A DNA stretch of 64,000 nucleotides from GCA-002050365 sp038235165 (GTDB lineage: Bacteria > Acidobacteriota > Blastocatellia > Pyrinomonadales > Pyrinomonadaceae): positions 56,052 to 120,051 of the forward strand of contig JBBSUG010000015.1 of the NCBI GenBank assembly GCA_038235165.1, read 5' to 3'. This document shows, piece after piece, positions 1 through 8,139 of the stretch (the first letter of the stretch is position 1; every line of letters begins with the position of its first letter). The notes under the pieces are model-generated. The model searched no databases. It had not been told where the DNA came from and saw only the letters and a list, made by a program, of their open reading frames with translations. Made by a program: the position numbers and the translations under genes.

Positions 1-601
1 CGCCTTCCGCTGCAATTGAACTCAAAATTTTCGGCTCTAATTTGACCTGTTTGACATCGGTTTTCGCGTCTTCGTCAGTGATTGTGTCAACTTTTTTACC
101 GTCTTTGTTGAATTTCACCAAAACGGTCGGGAAAGACTTTTTGTCGTCAATCACGGCGGTCGCGCCGGGTTCGATCTCAATCGTATCGTTTTCGATTTTG
201 TAACGGCTGCGTGATTCATCCGCCTGCTGACTTTTTTCGATATAACCGGCGGATTTCAGATATTCGGTCAAGTCTTCAAGCGAAATATCTTCGCCGTCGC
301 GCAGAGTTTTGGGCGCGGAATAAATTCCGGCGGTGCGTGTAAAAACATCGCCGCCTTTGAGCAGTATGTCAATTCTATCGGAATATTCAAACCAAAAATA
401 GGTCAGCGTCAAAAAAGCGCAAAGCATCAAAAGCAGGGAACTTAAAACAGTGATAGGATTAAAAATCAAGTGCAGAACGCGCCGGAAAAATCCGCGCGGC
501 TTCGGTTTGACGGACAAGACGCGTCCCGGATGCGCTTTATTGAGCCAGTAACGCGGCGGCAATTTTGATTTTTTGCTTTTAACCTGAACTTGTTTCGGCA
601 T
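1..601 (-). CDS. Class A penicillin-binding protein, N-terminal part (gene runs off the window)
   Basis: Reading leftward from an ATG at 601, about 200 codons are open to the window edge. The product starts with a basic cytoplasmic tail rich in Lys and Pro (about residues 1-45), then one membrane segment (about 48-72). An external region follows with AGIYSAPKTLRDGEDIS and EDLTEYLKSAGY, typical of the UB2H-like regulatory part of bifunctional PBPs. It reaches LEPKILSSIAAEG, which in this family comes just before the glycosyltransferase domain. Such proteins polymerise and cross-link peptidoglycan in the periplasm. No catalytic residues lie in the visible part, so the assignment rests on the N-terminal architecture. 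The gene is divergent from the K+ channel gene at 791. Confidence 0.75.
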   Translation of the reverse strand, partial: MPKQVQVKSKKSKLPPRYWLNKAHPGRVLSVKPKPRGFFRRVLHLIFNPITVLSSLLLMLCAFLTLTYFWFEYSDRIDILLKGGDVFTRTAGIYSAPKTLRDGEDISLEDLTEYLKSAGYIEKSQQADESRSRYKIENDTIEIEPGATAVIDDKKSFPTVLVKFNKDGKKVDTITDEDAKTDVKQVKLEPKILSSIAAEG

Positions 602-649
602 TTTTAATTATTTGTGATTGGTTAGTGAGACTTTAATCAGAAGCGGTTG

Positions 650-669
650 CCCTGTAAAATCTTACAGGG
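650..669. other. 8-bp perfect hairpin between divergent genes
   Basis: CCCTGTAA and TTACAGGG pair around a 4-base loop. It lies upstream of both divergent genes, so it is not an obvious terminator. It could be an operator or a structural element; no family is recognised. Confidence 0.35.
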
Positions 670-698
670 TTTGACGAGTGCTGTCCAGTTTTTTCTAG

Positions 699-785
699 GT
701 TTCAAATTTCAAGTTTTAGATTTTAAGAGGTATGCACATTGAAACATCTTGAACCTTGAACCTTGAACCTTGAATCTTGAACCTC
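699..785. repeat. Two degenerate heptanucleotide tandem repeats
   Basis: Positions 699-726 read as four 7-mers (GTTTCAA, ATTTCAA, GTTTTAG, ATTTTAA). Positions 751-785 read as five 7-mers (GAACCTT three times, then GAATCTT, GAACCTC). The second array touches the start region of the K+ channel gene and creates a spurious upstream TTG start at 770. Similar 7-mer arrays recur at other gene junctions in this window. Confidence 0.7.
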
Positions 786-790
786 AAAAG

Positions 791-1807
791 ATGAACATCC
801 TGCTGCAATTTCCAACCGACACGCGCCGTCGCTTTTTATATGCAGCGGTCGCTATTGTCGTAATGATCGGGTTTGGTTCAATCGGGTTTCATTTGCTGGA
901 AGGTTTTACCTGGAATGAAAGCATTTATATCGCCACACAGACCGTGACGACCGTCGGTTACGGAGATTTAACGCCGCGAACGATGCGCGGACAGCTTTTT
1001 GCGACGGTCTTTATGCTCATCGGGGTCGGCACCGTGTTATTTGCTTTAACGACGCTCGCGCAGGCTGTTTTTCAATCGCAGATAGTCGAGGCACTCGGCA
1101 TCAGACGAAAGACGAAAGAAATGGAGAAATTAACCAATCATTACATTGTCTGCGGCGCGGGGCGCGTCGGACGGCGCATCATTCGCAATCTGCAAAAGGA
1201 AAAACTGTCTTTTGTCGTGATCGAACGCGATGGTCAAAAAGTGGTTCAATTTGAGGGCGAAAATCTCAATATTCTGCTCGGCGACGCAACCAACGAGGAA
1301 GTTTTGAGAAAGGCGGGCGTAGAACGCGCCCACGGTTTGGCGACTTGTCTGGCGGACGATGCGGCGAATGTTTACGTCGTTTTGACGGCGCGCGATATGA
1401 ATAAAGATTTGCACATCGTCGCGCGGGCAGTTGAAGAACAAGCCGAACCGAAACTGATTCGCGCCGGGGCGAATCGCGTCATTGCGCCGATCATCATCGG
1501 CAGTCAAAGTATGGCGCGTGCGCTGCTCAAACCGACGATTGCCGATTTTATGGACTCGATTGTCGCCGAAAATTTCGACCTCGTTTTTGAAGAAGTCGCC
1601 GTCAACAGCAACTCCGAATACATTGACAAAGAATTGAAAGCAACTAATATCAGCAGTGAATTAAATCTTTTAATCGTCGCCATTCGCCGCAAAAACGGCG
1701 AGATGCTGCTCCAGCCCTCCGCCGATACACTCATCAGGGAAGGCGATTTGCTGATCGTCATCGGCAAAGCCGAACCGATGCAGAAATTGATTAAAGCGAG
1801 CAGGTAA
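791..1807 (+). CDS. Potassium channel with RCK (TrkA-N/TrkA-C) domains
   Basis: Two-transmembrane K+ channel with a cytoplasmic regulatory part. A first membrane helix near residues 15-35 is followed by the pore helix and the selectivity filter TVGYGDLTP, then the second helix. An RCK/TrkA-N nucleotide-binding domain begins at the glycine-rich GAGRVGRRI and carries a Rossmann acidic residue in VVIERD. A TrkA-C domain ends the protein (LIVAIRRKNGE to the end). It probably gates K+ flux in response to a bound ligand. The ATG at 791 is preferred over an in-frame TTG at 770, because the seven extra codons come from the heptanucleotide repeat. The gene stands alone. Confidence 0.9.
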   Translation: MNILLQFPTDTRRRFLYAAVAIVVMIGFGSIGFHLLEGFTWNESIYIATQTVTTVGYGDLTPRTMRGQLFATVFMLIGVGTVLFALTTLAQAVFQSQIVEALGIRRKTKEMEKLTNHYIVCGAGRVGRRIIRNLQKEKLSFVVIERDGQKVVQFEGENLNILLGDATNEEVLRKAGVERAHGLATCLADDAANVYVVLTARDMNKDLHIVARAVEEQAEPKLIRAGANRVIAPIIIGSQSMARALLKPTIADFMDSIVAENFDLVFEEVAVNSNSEYIDKELKATNISSELNLLIVAIRRKNGEMLLQPSADTLIREGDLLIVIGKAEPMQKLIKASR

Positions 1808-1972
1808 TTCATTCCAAACTTCAGATTCCAGACTCAAAACCAAGAGATGCTTTGGATGACTTATCGCTAAAAAAAATATTGCATAGTTTTGCAAACCAAT
1901 ATATTATTTTTATGGCGTTCATCTTCAAGATTGCCGTTCAAAAGTTTCGATTCCAATCTCTAATTAAATAAT

Positions 1973-2779
1973 ATGAATTTCTATCAACACTCCGGCAAGG
2001 TAGGATATTCTCCGATTTTTCTCTTAGCCGCAGGAATACCGCTGATGGTTGTTCTGAGCTGTATTTACGCATATATCACCGACTATAATCCGATTGCCGG
2101 TTATCTCACATTTTTAATTTTAGCGGGTTACGCTCTCGCTAACGGGTATTTAATTTCAACTTTAGCGCGGTACGGTAAGTGCCGCAGCAAAACTCTTCTT
2201 ATTGCCGCCGGCGTGGTCGGCGGTTTGATTAGTGTCTATTTTTCGTGGCTGTTTTTCATTTATGTTTTATCACACCGGGCGGGGTATGATGATGTCGGGA
2301 TTTTAGACATCTTGGTGAATCCCTCGGAAATGTGGGAGGCGATAAAATCAATCAACGAAAGCGGCTGGTTCACCATCAAAGGTTCAACCCCGAGCGGCAT
2401 CGTATTATGGATATTTTGGGGGATCGAGGCACTTTCGATTGTAGTCGGCGCGGTATTTATGACCGCTTTTTCGATTGACGATGAAATGTTTTGCGAAAAA
2501 TGCAACGCCTGGTGTAACGTCGCTGAAACCAAATATCTGAAAACGCCGGAGAAATTCACCAACTCGAAAGCCAGAAACATCAACCCCACAATGCTCGCCG
2601 ATCTTGAAACCGGCGATCTTGCCGCCCGCCCGATCATCAAAAGTGAACTGCTCAAATGCGGCAGCTGCATCAACTATTCGGGTTGGCGATACAAATTAAT
2701 TTCAAGCGAGGCTGATAAAAAAGGCGACGAAAAAGATAAACTTGAATCAATTCCGGGAATCGTGATGGCATTGGGATAA
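1973..2779 (+). CDS. Membrane protein of unknown function with paired cysteines
   Basis: 268 residues. Three hydrophobic segments lie in the first 100 residues and another near 145-170. The C-terminal soluble part contains CEKCNAWC and, about 50 residues later, CGSC, an arrangement that suggests a split zinc ribbon. I do not recognise the family. The stop at 2779 is followed by two hairpins that probably end its transcript. The ATG follows an AT-rich leader with no clear Shine-Dalgarno sequence. Confidence 0.7.
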   Translation: MNFYQHSGKVGYSPIFLLAAGIPLMVVLSCIYAYITDYNPIAGYLTFLILAGYALANGYLISTLARYGKCRSKTLLIAAGVVGGLISVYFSWLFFIYVLSHRAGYDDVGILDILVNPSEMWEAIKSINESGWFTIKGSTPSGIVLWIFWGIEALSIVVGAVFMTAFSIDDEMFCEKCNAWCNVAETKYLKTPEKFTNSKARNINPTMLADLETGDLAARPIIKSELLKCGSCINYSGWRYKLISSEADKKGDEKDKLESIPGIVMALG

Positions 2780-2802
2780 TAACAAGTCAAATATTGATAG
2801 CA

Positions 2803-2829
2803 GGACGGCAAACAGCACGATTGCCGTCC
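2803..2829 (+). terminator. 9-bp hairpin after the membrane protein gene
   Basis: GGACGGCAA and TTGCCGTCC pair perfectly around a 9-base loop, 23 bases after the stop codon. The T tract is poor, so it may be a transcript-stabilising hairpin, with the real terminator just downstream. Confidence 0.45.
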
Positions 2830-2854
2830 GGTAATTATTTTGATGAGTATCCGA

Positions 2855-2881
2855 ACCGTCTGCTCGTGCGGGCGGTTTTTT
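2855..2881 (+). terminator. Rho-independent terminator
   Basis: ACCGTCTGC pairs with GCGGGCGGT (two G-U pairs) around TCGT and is followed by six T residues. It separates the membrane protein gene from the epimerase gene. Confidence 0.65.
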
Positions 2882-2942
2882 GTGGTGAATTTGAAACTCC
2901 CGATACCGCAAAAGGTTCGGACATTTGTGTTAAAATGCTTTT

Positions 2943-3791
2943 ATGAAAATTCTCGTCACGGGCGGCAGCGGTTTTTTGGGAACCCACATCCGCCAATTTT
3001 TTAATGCAGACGATTTTTCGCGCCGTGCAGGTCTCGATATTTTGAATATGCAGGACGCGCAGAGAGTTGAAGATTACGATGTCGTCATTCATCTGGCGGC
3101 GAAACTCGATAAATCGCCGGAGGCGGCGGAGGAAGTTTTTCTCACGAATGTCGAAGGGACGATCAATCTGCTGCGTTCGATGCGCGAAAATTCGGTGTTT
3201 ATTTTCGCTTCGACCAAAGACGTTTACGGCAGATTTGCCGACACTTTTGCCGAAGTTCCCGAAACCTGTCAAACGCTCTACGGCGGACAGTCCGCACTCG
3301 AATGGTCAAAATTAATCGCCGAAAAATACGTTGATTTCTACGCTCATTTGAGAAATTTCCGCTCGTGTATTTTTCGACTCTCTACCGTTTACGCGCCTGC
3401 CAGCGAAGGCAGCGCGCCAAATTTCGTGTCGCATTATGCCGATGCCATCAATCAGGGTGAGAGACTGCGGCTGCCGTCAAACGGCACACCGCGCCGCGAT
3501 TTGCTGGCGGTCGAAGATTTGGCGGCGGCGTGTCAGGCGTTCATTGATTCGGTCATCCGGCACGGACTTTACAATCTCGGCGGCGGTAAAGCAAACGCAC
3601 TTTCACTGAGCGAATTGATCAAAAAAATGGAAGACATGTCCGGCTGTCAGGCGGTTATTGACCAAGAGAATCCGTTGCCCGCGCCCGTGCCGGTTAATTA
3701 CACATCGGATTTGACGCTCATCAAGCAGGAATTAGACTGGTCGCCGAAAGTTGATTTGTTTGACGGATTAAAAAAGTTACTTGGCGCATAA
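2943..3791 (+). CDS. NAD-dependent epimerase/dehydratase (extended SDR)
   Basis: 282 residues. The N-terminal Rossmann motif TGGSGFLG is followed by VVIHLAA and ASTKDVYG, all typical of nucleotide-sugar epimerases. The C-terminal part (LYNLGGGKANALSLSELI) matches the substrate domain. The usual YxxxK catalytic pair appears as LEWSK: the lysine is kept, but leucine stands where tyrosine is expected. A role in modifying a nucleotide sugar for the cell surface fits the heptosyltransferase gene 69 bases downstream, but the substrate cannot be read from the sequence. Confidence 0.8.
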   Translation: MKILVTGGSGFLGTHIRQFFNADDFSRRAGLDILNMQDAQRVEDYDVVIHLAAKLDKSPEAAEEVFLTNVEGTINLLRSMRENSVFIFASTKDVYGRFADTFAEVPETCQTLYGGQSALEWSKLIAEKYVDFYAHLRNFRSCIFRLSTVYAPASEGSAPNFVSHYADAINQGERLRLPSNGTPRRDLLAVEDLAAACQAFIDSVIRHGLYNLGGGKANALSLSELIKKMEDMSGCQAVIDQENPLPAPVPVNYTSDLTLIKQELDWSPKVDLFDGLKKLLGA

Positions 3792-3829
3792 ATCTTCAAT
3801 CGTTAATAATCAGTCGGTTCTTAAAATTT

Positions 3830-3857
3830 GGAATCTGGAACCTGGAATCTGGAATCT
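3830..3857. repeat. Heptanucleotide tandem repeat before waaF
   Basis: Four degenerate 7-mers (GGAATCT, GGAACCT, GGAATCT, GGAATCT) end three bases before the ATG of the heptosyltransferase gene. They take the position where a Shine-Dalgarno sequence would be expected. Confidence 0.7.
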
Positions 3858-3860
3858 GCT

Positions 3861-4883
3861 ATGAATATCGTGGTCAGGGGAGCAAATTGGATTGGCGACG
3901 CGGTGATGACGATTCCGGCACTGCGGGTGCTGCGGAAAAGTTTTCCCGATTCAAAAATCACTTTGCACACGCGGGAATGGGCGGAAGGCATCTTCCGTGA
4001 TGCTGATTTTATTGACGAACTGCTCACTTATCAACCGGAAAAATCTACACTGAAAACCGTTCGTAAACAGGCGGAAATATGGCGCGGGGAAAAATTTGAT
4101 TTGGCTGTTTTATTTCCAAATTCTTTCGAGTCCGCTTTACTCGCCAAATTCGGCAAAGTTCCGACCAGATTCGGTTATGCTAAAGAAGGGCGCAGTCTGC
4201 TTTTAACTGATGCGATTGAGATTCCTGTTTGGAAAAACGGGAAACACGAGATTTTCTATTACATAAATCTGATCGGCGCAGTAGAAAAAAAGTATCACGG
4301 CGCAGAAACATTATTGAAAGATGAACCGCATTTTAATTTGATGGTTTCCGAACAAAGGAAAGCGGAAGCAAGACATTTTTTGACTGAAAACGGTGTTGAC
4401 CTTTCAAAAAAACTCATCGCCTTTGTCGCCGGTTCGACCAATTCACGTGCTAAACGCTGGCAAACAGACAGCTACGCGCGGTTAAACGACGAAATTCAGA
4501 GACAATTAGAGGCGAATGTGATTTTAATCGGCGCGGGCAGCGAGCTGGAAGTATCGCAGGAAATCTATGAAAAGTCCCGCGTCAAGCCGATTATTTTAAC
4601 CGGCAAAACAAATCTCGCGCTGACGACGGCGATTTTGAGCATTTGTGACGCGACGGTCTCAAACGACACCGGACCGGCGCATATTTCGGCGGCGTTGGGA
4701 ATCAAAACAATCGTCATTTTCGGTCCGACAAATCCCGCCACAACCCAACCGTGGAACTCGGAAATTATTCGCAAAGATGTCGAATGCGCTCCGTGTATGC
4801 TGCGCGACTGTCCGATTGACCACCGCTGTCTGACGCGCATCTCAGCGGATGAAGTTTTTAATAAACTGCTCTCTGTAATCTAA
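3861..4883 (+). CDS. waaF: ADP-heptose:LPS heptosyltransferase (glycosyltransferase family 9)
   Basis: 340 residues from the ATG at 3861. An in-frame start at 3828 would add 11 codons made only of repeat sequence. The N-terminus MNIVVRGANWIGDAVMTIPA is the hallmark of heptosyltransferase II. The C-terminal half has FVAGSTNSRAKRW and NDTGPAHISAALG, which bind the ADP-heptose donor, and then CAPCMLRDCPIDHRC, typical of the WaaF end. The enzyme adds heptose to the inner core of lipopolysaccharide at the inner membrane, which points to an outer membrane with LPS. It is convergent with the nuo cluster; only 28 bases separate the stop codons. Confidence 0.88.
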   Translation: MNIVVRGANWIGDAVMTIPALRVLRKSFPDSKITLHTREWAEGIFRDADFIDELLTYQPEKSTLKTVRKQAEIWRGEKFDLAVLFPNSFESALLAKFGKVPTRFGYAKEGRSLLLTDAIEIPVWKNGKHEIFYYINLIGAVEKKYHGAETLLKDEPHFNLMVSEQRKAEARHFLTENGVDLSKKLIAFVAGSTNSRAKRWQTDSYARLNDEIQRQLEANVILIGAGSELEVSQEIYEKSRVKPIILTGKTNLALTTAILSICDATVSNDTGPAHISAALGIKTIVIFGPTNPATTQPWNSEIIRKDVECAPCMLRDCPIDHRCLTRISADEVFNKLLSVI

Positions 4884-4911
4884 AATCCGAAACTTAGAAT
4901 TTGAAATCAAC

Positions 4912-6450
4912 TTACTTCCGGCTGACCGTCTGCGCCGGTTGCTGTGAAAATCTGTCAATCACACTGTCGCTGAAAATGCCGAAGCCGAACACGCCCAACA
5001 CGGTGATTATCAAAACAGCGGCGAGTGCGGCGGGAATGCGCGGCGCAAACCATTCGGTGGTGCGTTCCCGGAAAAACATTACGACGATTAAACGTAAATA
5101 ATAGTAAGCCGAAATTGCCGTGTTGACGACTGCGACAACGACCAGAATGTTGAGCAGTAAGCCTCCGGCTTCGAGCGCGGGGCGGAACACGAGAACTTTG
5201 CCCATAAAGCCCGCCGTCAGCGGCAGACCCAGCAAACTCAGCATAAAGAGCGAAAGTGAAAAGGCGAGAACGGGCGATTTGAACCCGATGCCGTTGTAGT
5301 CTTCAAACTCCGTGCGGCGGTCGTTTTTCTGCGCCAAAAGCGTGACGATGGCGAACGCGCCGAGATTGGTAATCGCGTAGGTCAGCATATAAAACGCCAC
5401 CGCCGCAATCGCCGAATCCCGCGCCGCGCCGGGTTTCACCATTCCCGCGCCGATAAATCCGACGAGCGCGTAACCGGCGTGTGAAATTGACGAATAAGCG
5501 AGCATTCGTTTGACATTGTTCTGGACAATCGCCGCAAAATTACCGACGGTCATCGTCAAAATCGCCATTATTGCTAAAGCGTTGATCCACGAATCGTGCA
5601 GTGCCATTGAAGCCTGTGCGCCTTCGATGTACGGAAAACCGAGGACGAAAACGCGCATAAACGAAGCGAACGCCGCCGCTTTCGGTCCCGCCGCCATAAA
5701 TCCGGTAATCGGGGTTGGCGCACCTTCGTAAACGTCCGGTGTCCAGATATGGAATGGAACGCTGGCAATTTTGAAGCCGAAGCCGATGATGAGCATCGCG
5801 CCGCCAATCAAAAGCAATGCAGGGAAGTTCGGATTGTTGACCAAAACGGCGATTTCCGTAATGTTCGTCGAGCCGGTCGCGCCGTAAATTAAAGCCATCC
5901 CGTACAGCAGAAAGCCGGTCGCAAACGAACCGAGAATAAAATATTTCATCGCCGACTCGTTTGAGCGCAAATCCGATTTTCGCAGTCCCGCCATCACATA
6001 CGTCGCAATCGAAAGGGTTTCCAAGCCGAGAAAAATGATGACCAAATCGTTGCCCGAAGCCATAAACATCATCCCGACAGTGGCGAACATCAGCAGCGCG
6101 TGATATTCGCCGACCGGAACATTTTCGCGGTCAGTCCAAATTGATGAAATCAGAATCGTCATCGCCGATACGAACAGAAACACAAACGAGAAACTGATTC
6201 GCAGATTATCGTTGACGACCATCCCGTTCCAATCCGCCGAATTGTTTGAATCGCCCCACATCAGATAGAGTAAAAACGCCGAAAATAGAATGCCGATGAG
6301 CGACACCGCGCCCGTCACATAGCGTTGTTTCGGGACGAAACTGTCGTATAACATCACGAGCGTTCCAGTGATCGCCAACATAATTTCCGGCGCGATTGCC
6401 GAAATATTCGTGTTCGGGTTGGTTAAATCTGCTAAAAATACTGTGTTCAT
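4912..6450 (-). CDS. nuoN: NADH-quinone oxidoreductase subunit N
   Basis: 512 residues and about 14 membrane segments. It is a proton-pumping antiporter-like subunit of complex I. Family signatures include LGLETLSIATYVMAGL, the conserved lysine region KYFILGSFATGF, and KRMLAYSSISHAGYALVGF. The start overlaps the nuoM stop by four bases (ATGA type), so translation is probably coupled. It is the last gene of the cluster. Length and motifs look intact. Confidence 0.95.
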   Translation of the reverse strand: MNTVFLADLTNPNTNISAIAPEIMLAITGTLVMLYDSFVPKQRYVTGAVSLIGILFSAFLLYLMWGDSNNSADWNGMVVNDNLRISFSFVFLFVSAMTILISSIWTDRENVPVGEYHALLMFATVGMMFMASGNDLVIIFLGLETLSIATYVMAGLRKSDLRSNESAMKYFILGSFATGFLLYGMALIYGATGSTNITEIAVLVNNPNFPALLLIGGAMLIIGFGFKIASVPFHIWTPDVYEGAPTPITGFMAAGPKAAAFASFMRVFVLGFPYIEGAQASMALHDSWINALAIMAILTMTVGNFAAIVQNNVKRMLAYSSISHAGYALVGFIGAGMVKPGAARDSAIAAVAFYMLTYAITNLGAFAIVTLLAQKNDRRTEFEDYNGIGFKSPVLAFSLSLFMLSLLGLPLTAGFMGKVLVFRPALEAGGLLLNILVVVAVVNTAISAYYYLRLIVVMFFRERTTEWFAPRIPAALAAVLIITVLGVFGFGIFSDSVIDRFSQQPAQTVSRK

Positions 6451-8066
6451 TTCGATTCTTTAAATTCAATTGTCGGCGTTTGCTCTAAATTTGCTTTTTC
6501 AAAACTGCCGCCCTTTTGTTTTCCCGTTACGCGGTCGTGAATTTCTGAAATACTCTTTTCAGAAGTCTGCAAAAATGGTTTCGGGTACACTCCCATAAAA
6601 ATCATCAACAACACGAGCGGCGTAATCAATCCGATTTCGCGCCAGCTTAAATCCTTTAACGTCTTATTTTTCGGGTTAGTGATTTTGCCGAAGAAAACGC
6701 GCTGCACCATCCACAGCAGATAAATCGCCGCGAAAATAACACCGGTTCCGGCAAACATTGTCGCAACGTAATTCCAGTTGACCGAACTGGTAATGTCGAG
6801 CGCGGTTGATGTCCACATTCCGATCATTATTAGAAACTCACCGACGAAACCGTTGAGCAGCGGCAAACCGATGGAAGCCATCGTCGTAAAGACGAAAATA
6901 GTCGCGTAAAGCGGCATCACATTGGCAATGCCGCCGTATTCCGTGATTGCCCGCGTGTGCCGCCGTTCGTAAATAAAGCCGACGAGCAAAAATAACGCTC
7001 CGGTGGCGATACCGTGGTTGAGCATTTGATATAGTGCGCCCTGCATTCCGATTTCGGTGAACGAAAAAATTCCTAAAATGACAAACCCCATATGGGCGAC
7101 GGACGAATATGCGACGAGCCGTTTAATGTCCGGCTGCACCATTGCCACGAGTGCGCCGTAGATGATTCCGATAATCGCCAGAATGATAAACAGCCACGCC
7201 AGTTCACGCGACGCTTCGGGAAATAACACGAGATTAAACCGCATCAATCCGTAAGTTCCCATCTTTAACATCACGGCGGCGAGAATAACCGAACCGGCGG
7301 TGGGAGCTTCGGTATGCGCGTCGGGCAGCCAAGTGTGAAACGGAAACAGCGGAACTTTGATCGAAAACGCCAGTGCGAACGCGGCGAATAAAAGCAGCCC
7401 GGTTTCGTGTGAAAACAAAGGTTTTCCGGTTTTCAAAGTAGCGACGAGCGTCACATAATCGAATGTGCCAACAGTCGTGGCTTGAAGGTGCAGATAATAA
7501 AGCGCAATAATTGCCACGAGCATCAATAAACTGCCAAGTGCCGTGTAAACAAAAAATTTGACCGCCGCGTAAATCCGATTTTCTCCGCCCCAGATGCCGA
7601 TGAGAAAAAACATCGGCACGAGCGAAGCTTCAAAAAACAAATAAAACACGAGCAGATCGAGCGACATAAACACGCCAAGCATCGCGCTTTCGAGCAGCAG
7701 CAGAAAAACGTAAAAAGCCGTTCTGCTTTTTTCCACCGCGTGCCACGTTGAAAGCACCGCAATCGGCATCATAAACGTCGTCAAAACAACCAGCCACAAA
7801 CTCAAACCGTCAACGCCGACGTGATAATTCGTATTGATTGCTTTGATCCACGGAATATTTTTCTCAAAATAAAACCCGTTCGCCGAAAGCGTGTTCGAGC
7901 CGAGCAAAAACAGCGAAATGAAAAAATTGACAACCGTGAATCCGAGCGTGATCCATTTCAACTCGCCTTCCCGATTCCAGAAAAGCGAATGTCCGAGCGT
8001 TGCCAGCGCACCGAAAACCGGCAGCAAAATTAAAATCGTTAAAAGATTTTCCGTTATTAAATCCAT
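6447..8066 (-). CDS. nuoM: NADH-quinone oxidoreductase subunit M
   Basis: 539 residues and about 14 membrane segments; a proton-pumping antiporter-like subunit of complex I. It shows FHTWLPDAHTEAPTAGSVIL, KRLVAYSSVAHMGFVILG and a full C-terminal helix bundle. The stop overlaps the start of nuoN. It begins 73 bases after the nuoL stop. The soluble tail (about residues 500-539) is longer and more charged than in E. coli, but the core is standard. Confidence 0.95.
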   Translation of the reverse strand: MDLITENLLTILILLPVFGALATLGHSLFWNREGELKWITLGFTVVNFFISLFLLGSNTLSANGFYFEKNIPWIKAINTNYHVGVDGLSLWLVVLTTFMMPIAVLSTWHAVEKSRTAFYVFLLLLESAMLGVFMSLDLLVFYLFFEASLVPMFFLIGIWGGENRIYAAVKFFVYTALGSLLMLVAIIALYYLHLQATTVGTFDYVTLVATLKTGKPLFSHETGLLLFAAFALAFSIKVPLFPFHTWLPDAHTEAPTAGSVILAAVMLKMGTYGLMRFNLVLFPEASRELAWLFIILAIIGIIYGALVAMVQPDIKRLVAYSSVAHMGFVILGIFSFTEIGMQGALYQMLNHGIATGALFLLVGFIYERRHTRAITEYGGIANVMPLYATIFVFTTMASIGLPLLNGFVGEFLIMIGMWTSTALDITSSVNWNYVATMFAGTGVIFAAIYLLWMVQRVFFGKITNPKNKTLKDLSWREIGLITPLVLLMIFMGVYPKPFLQTSEKSISEIHDRVTGKQKGGSFEKANLEQTPTIEFKESK

Positions 8067-8139
8067 TTTGTTAATTTGGTTTTGTCGTACGGTCTCTTAA
8101 TTTCCACGAGAAATTAAAGACCAAAAACTAAAAACTCTT

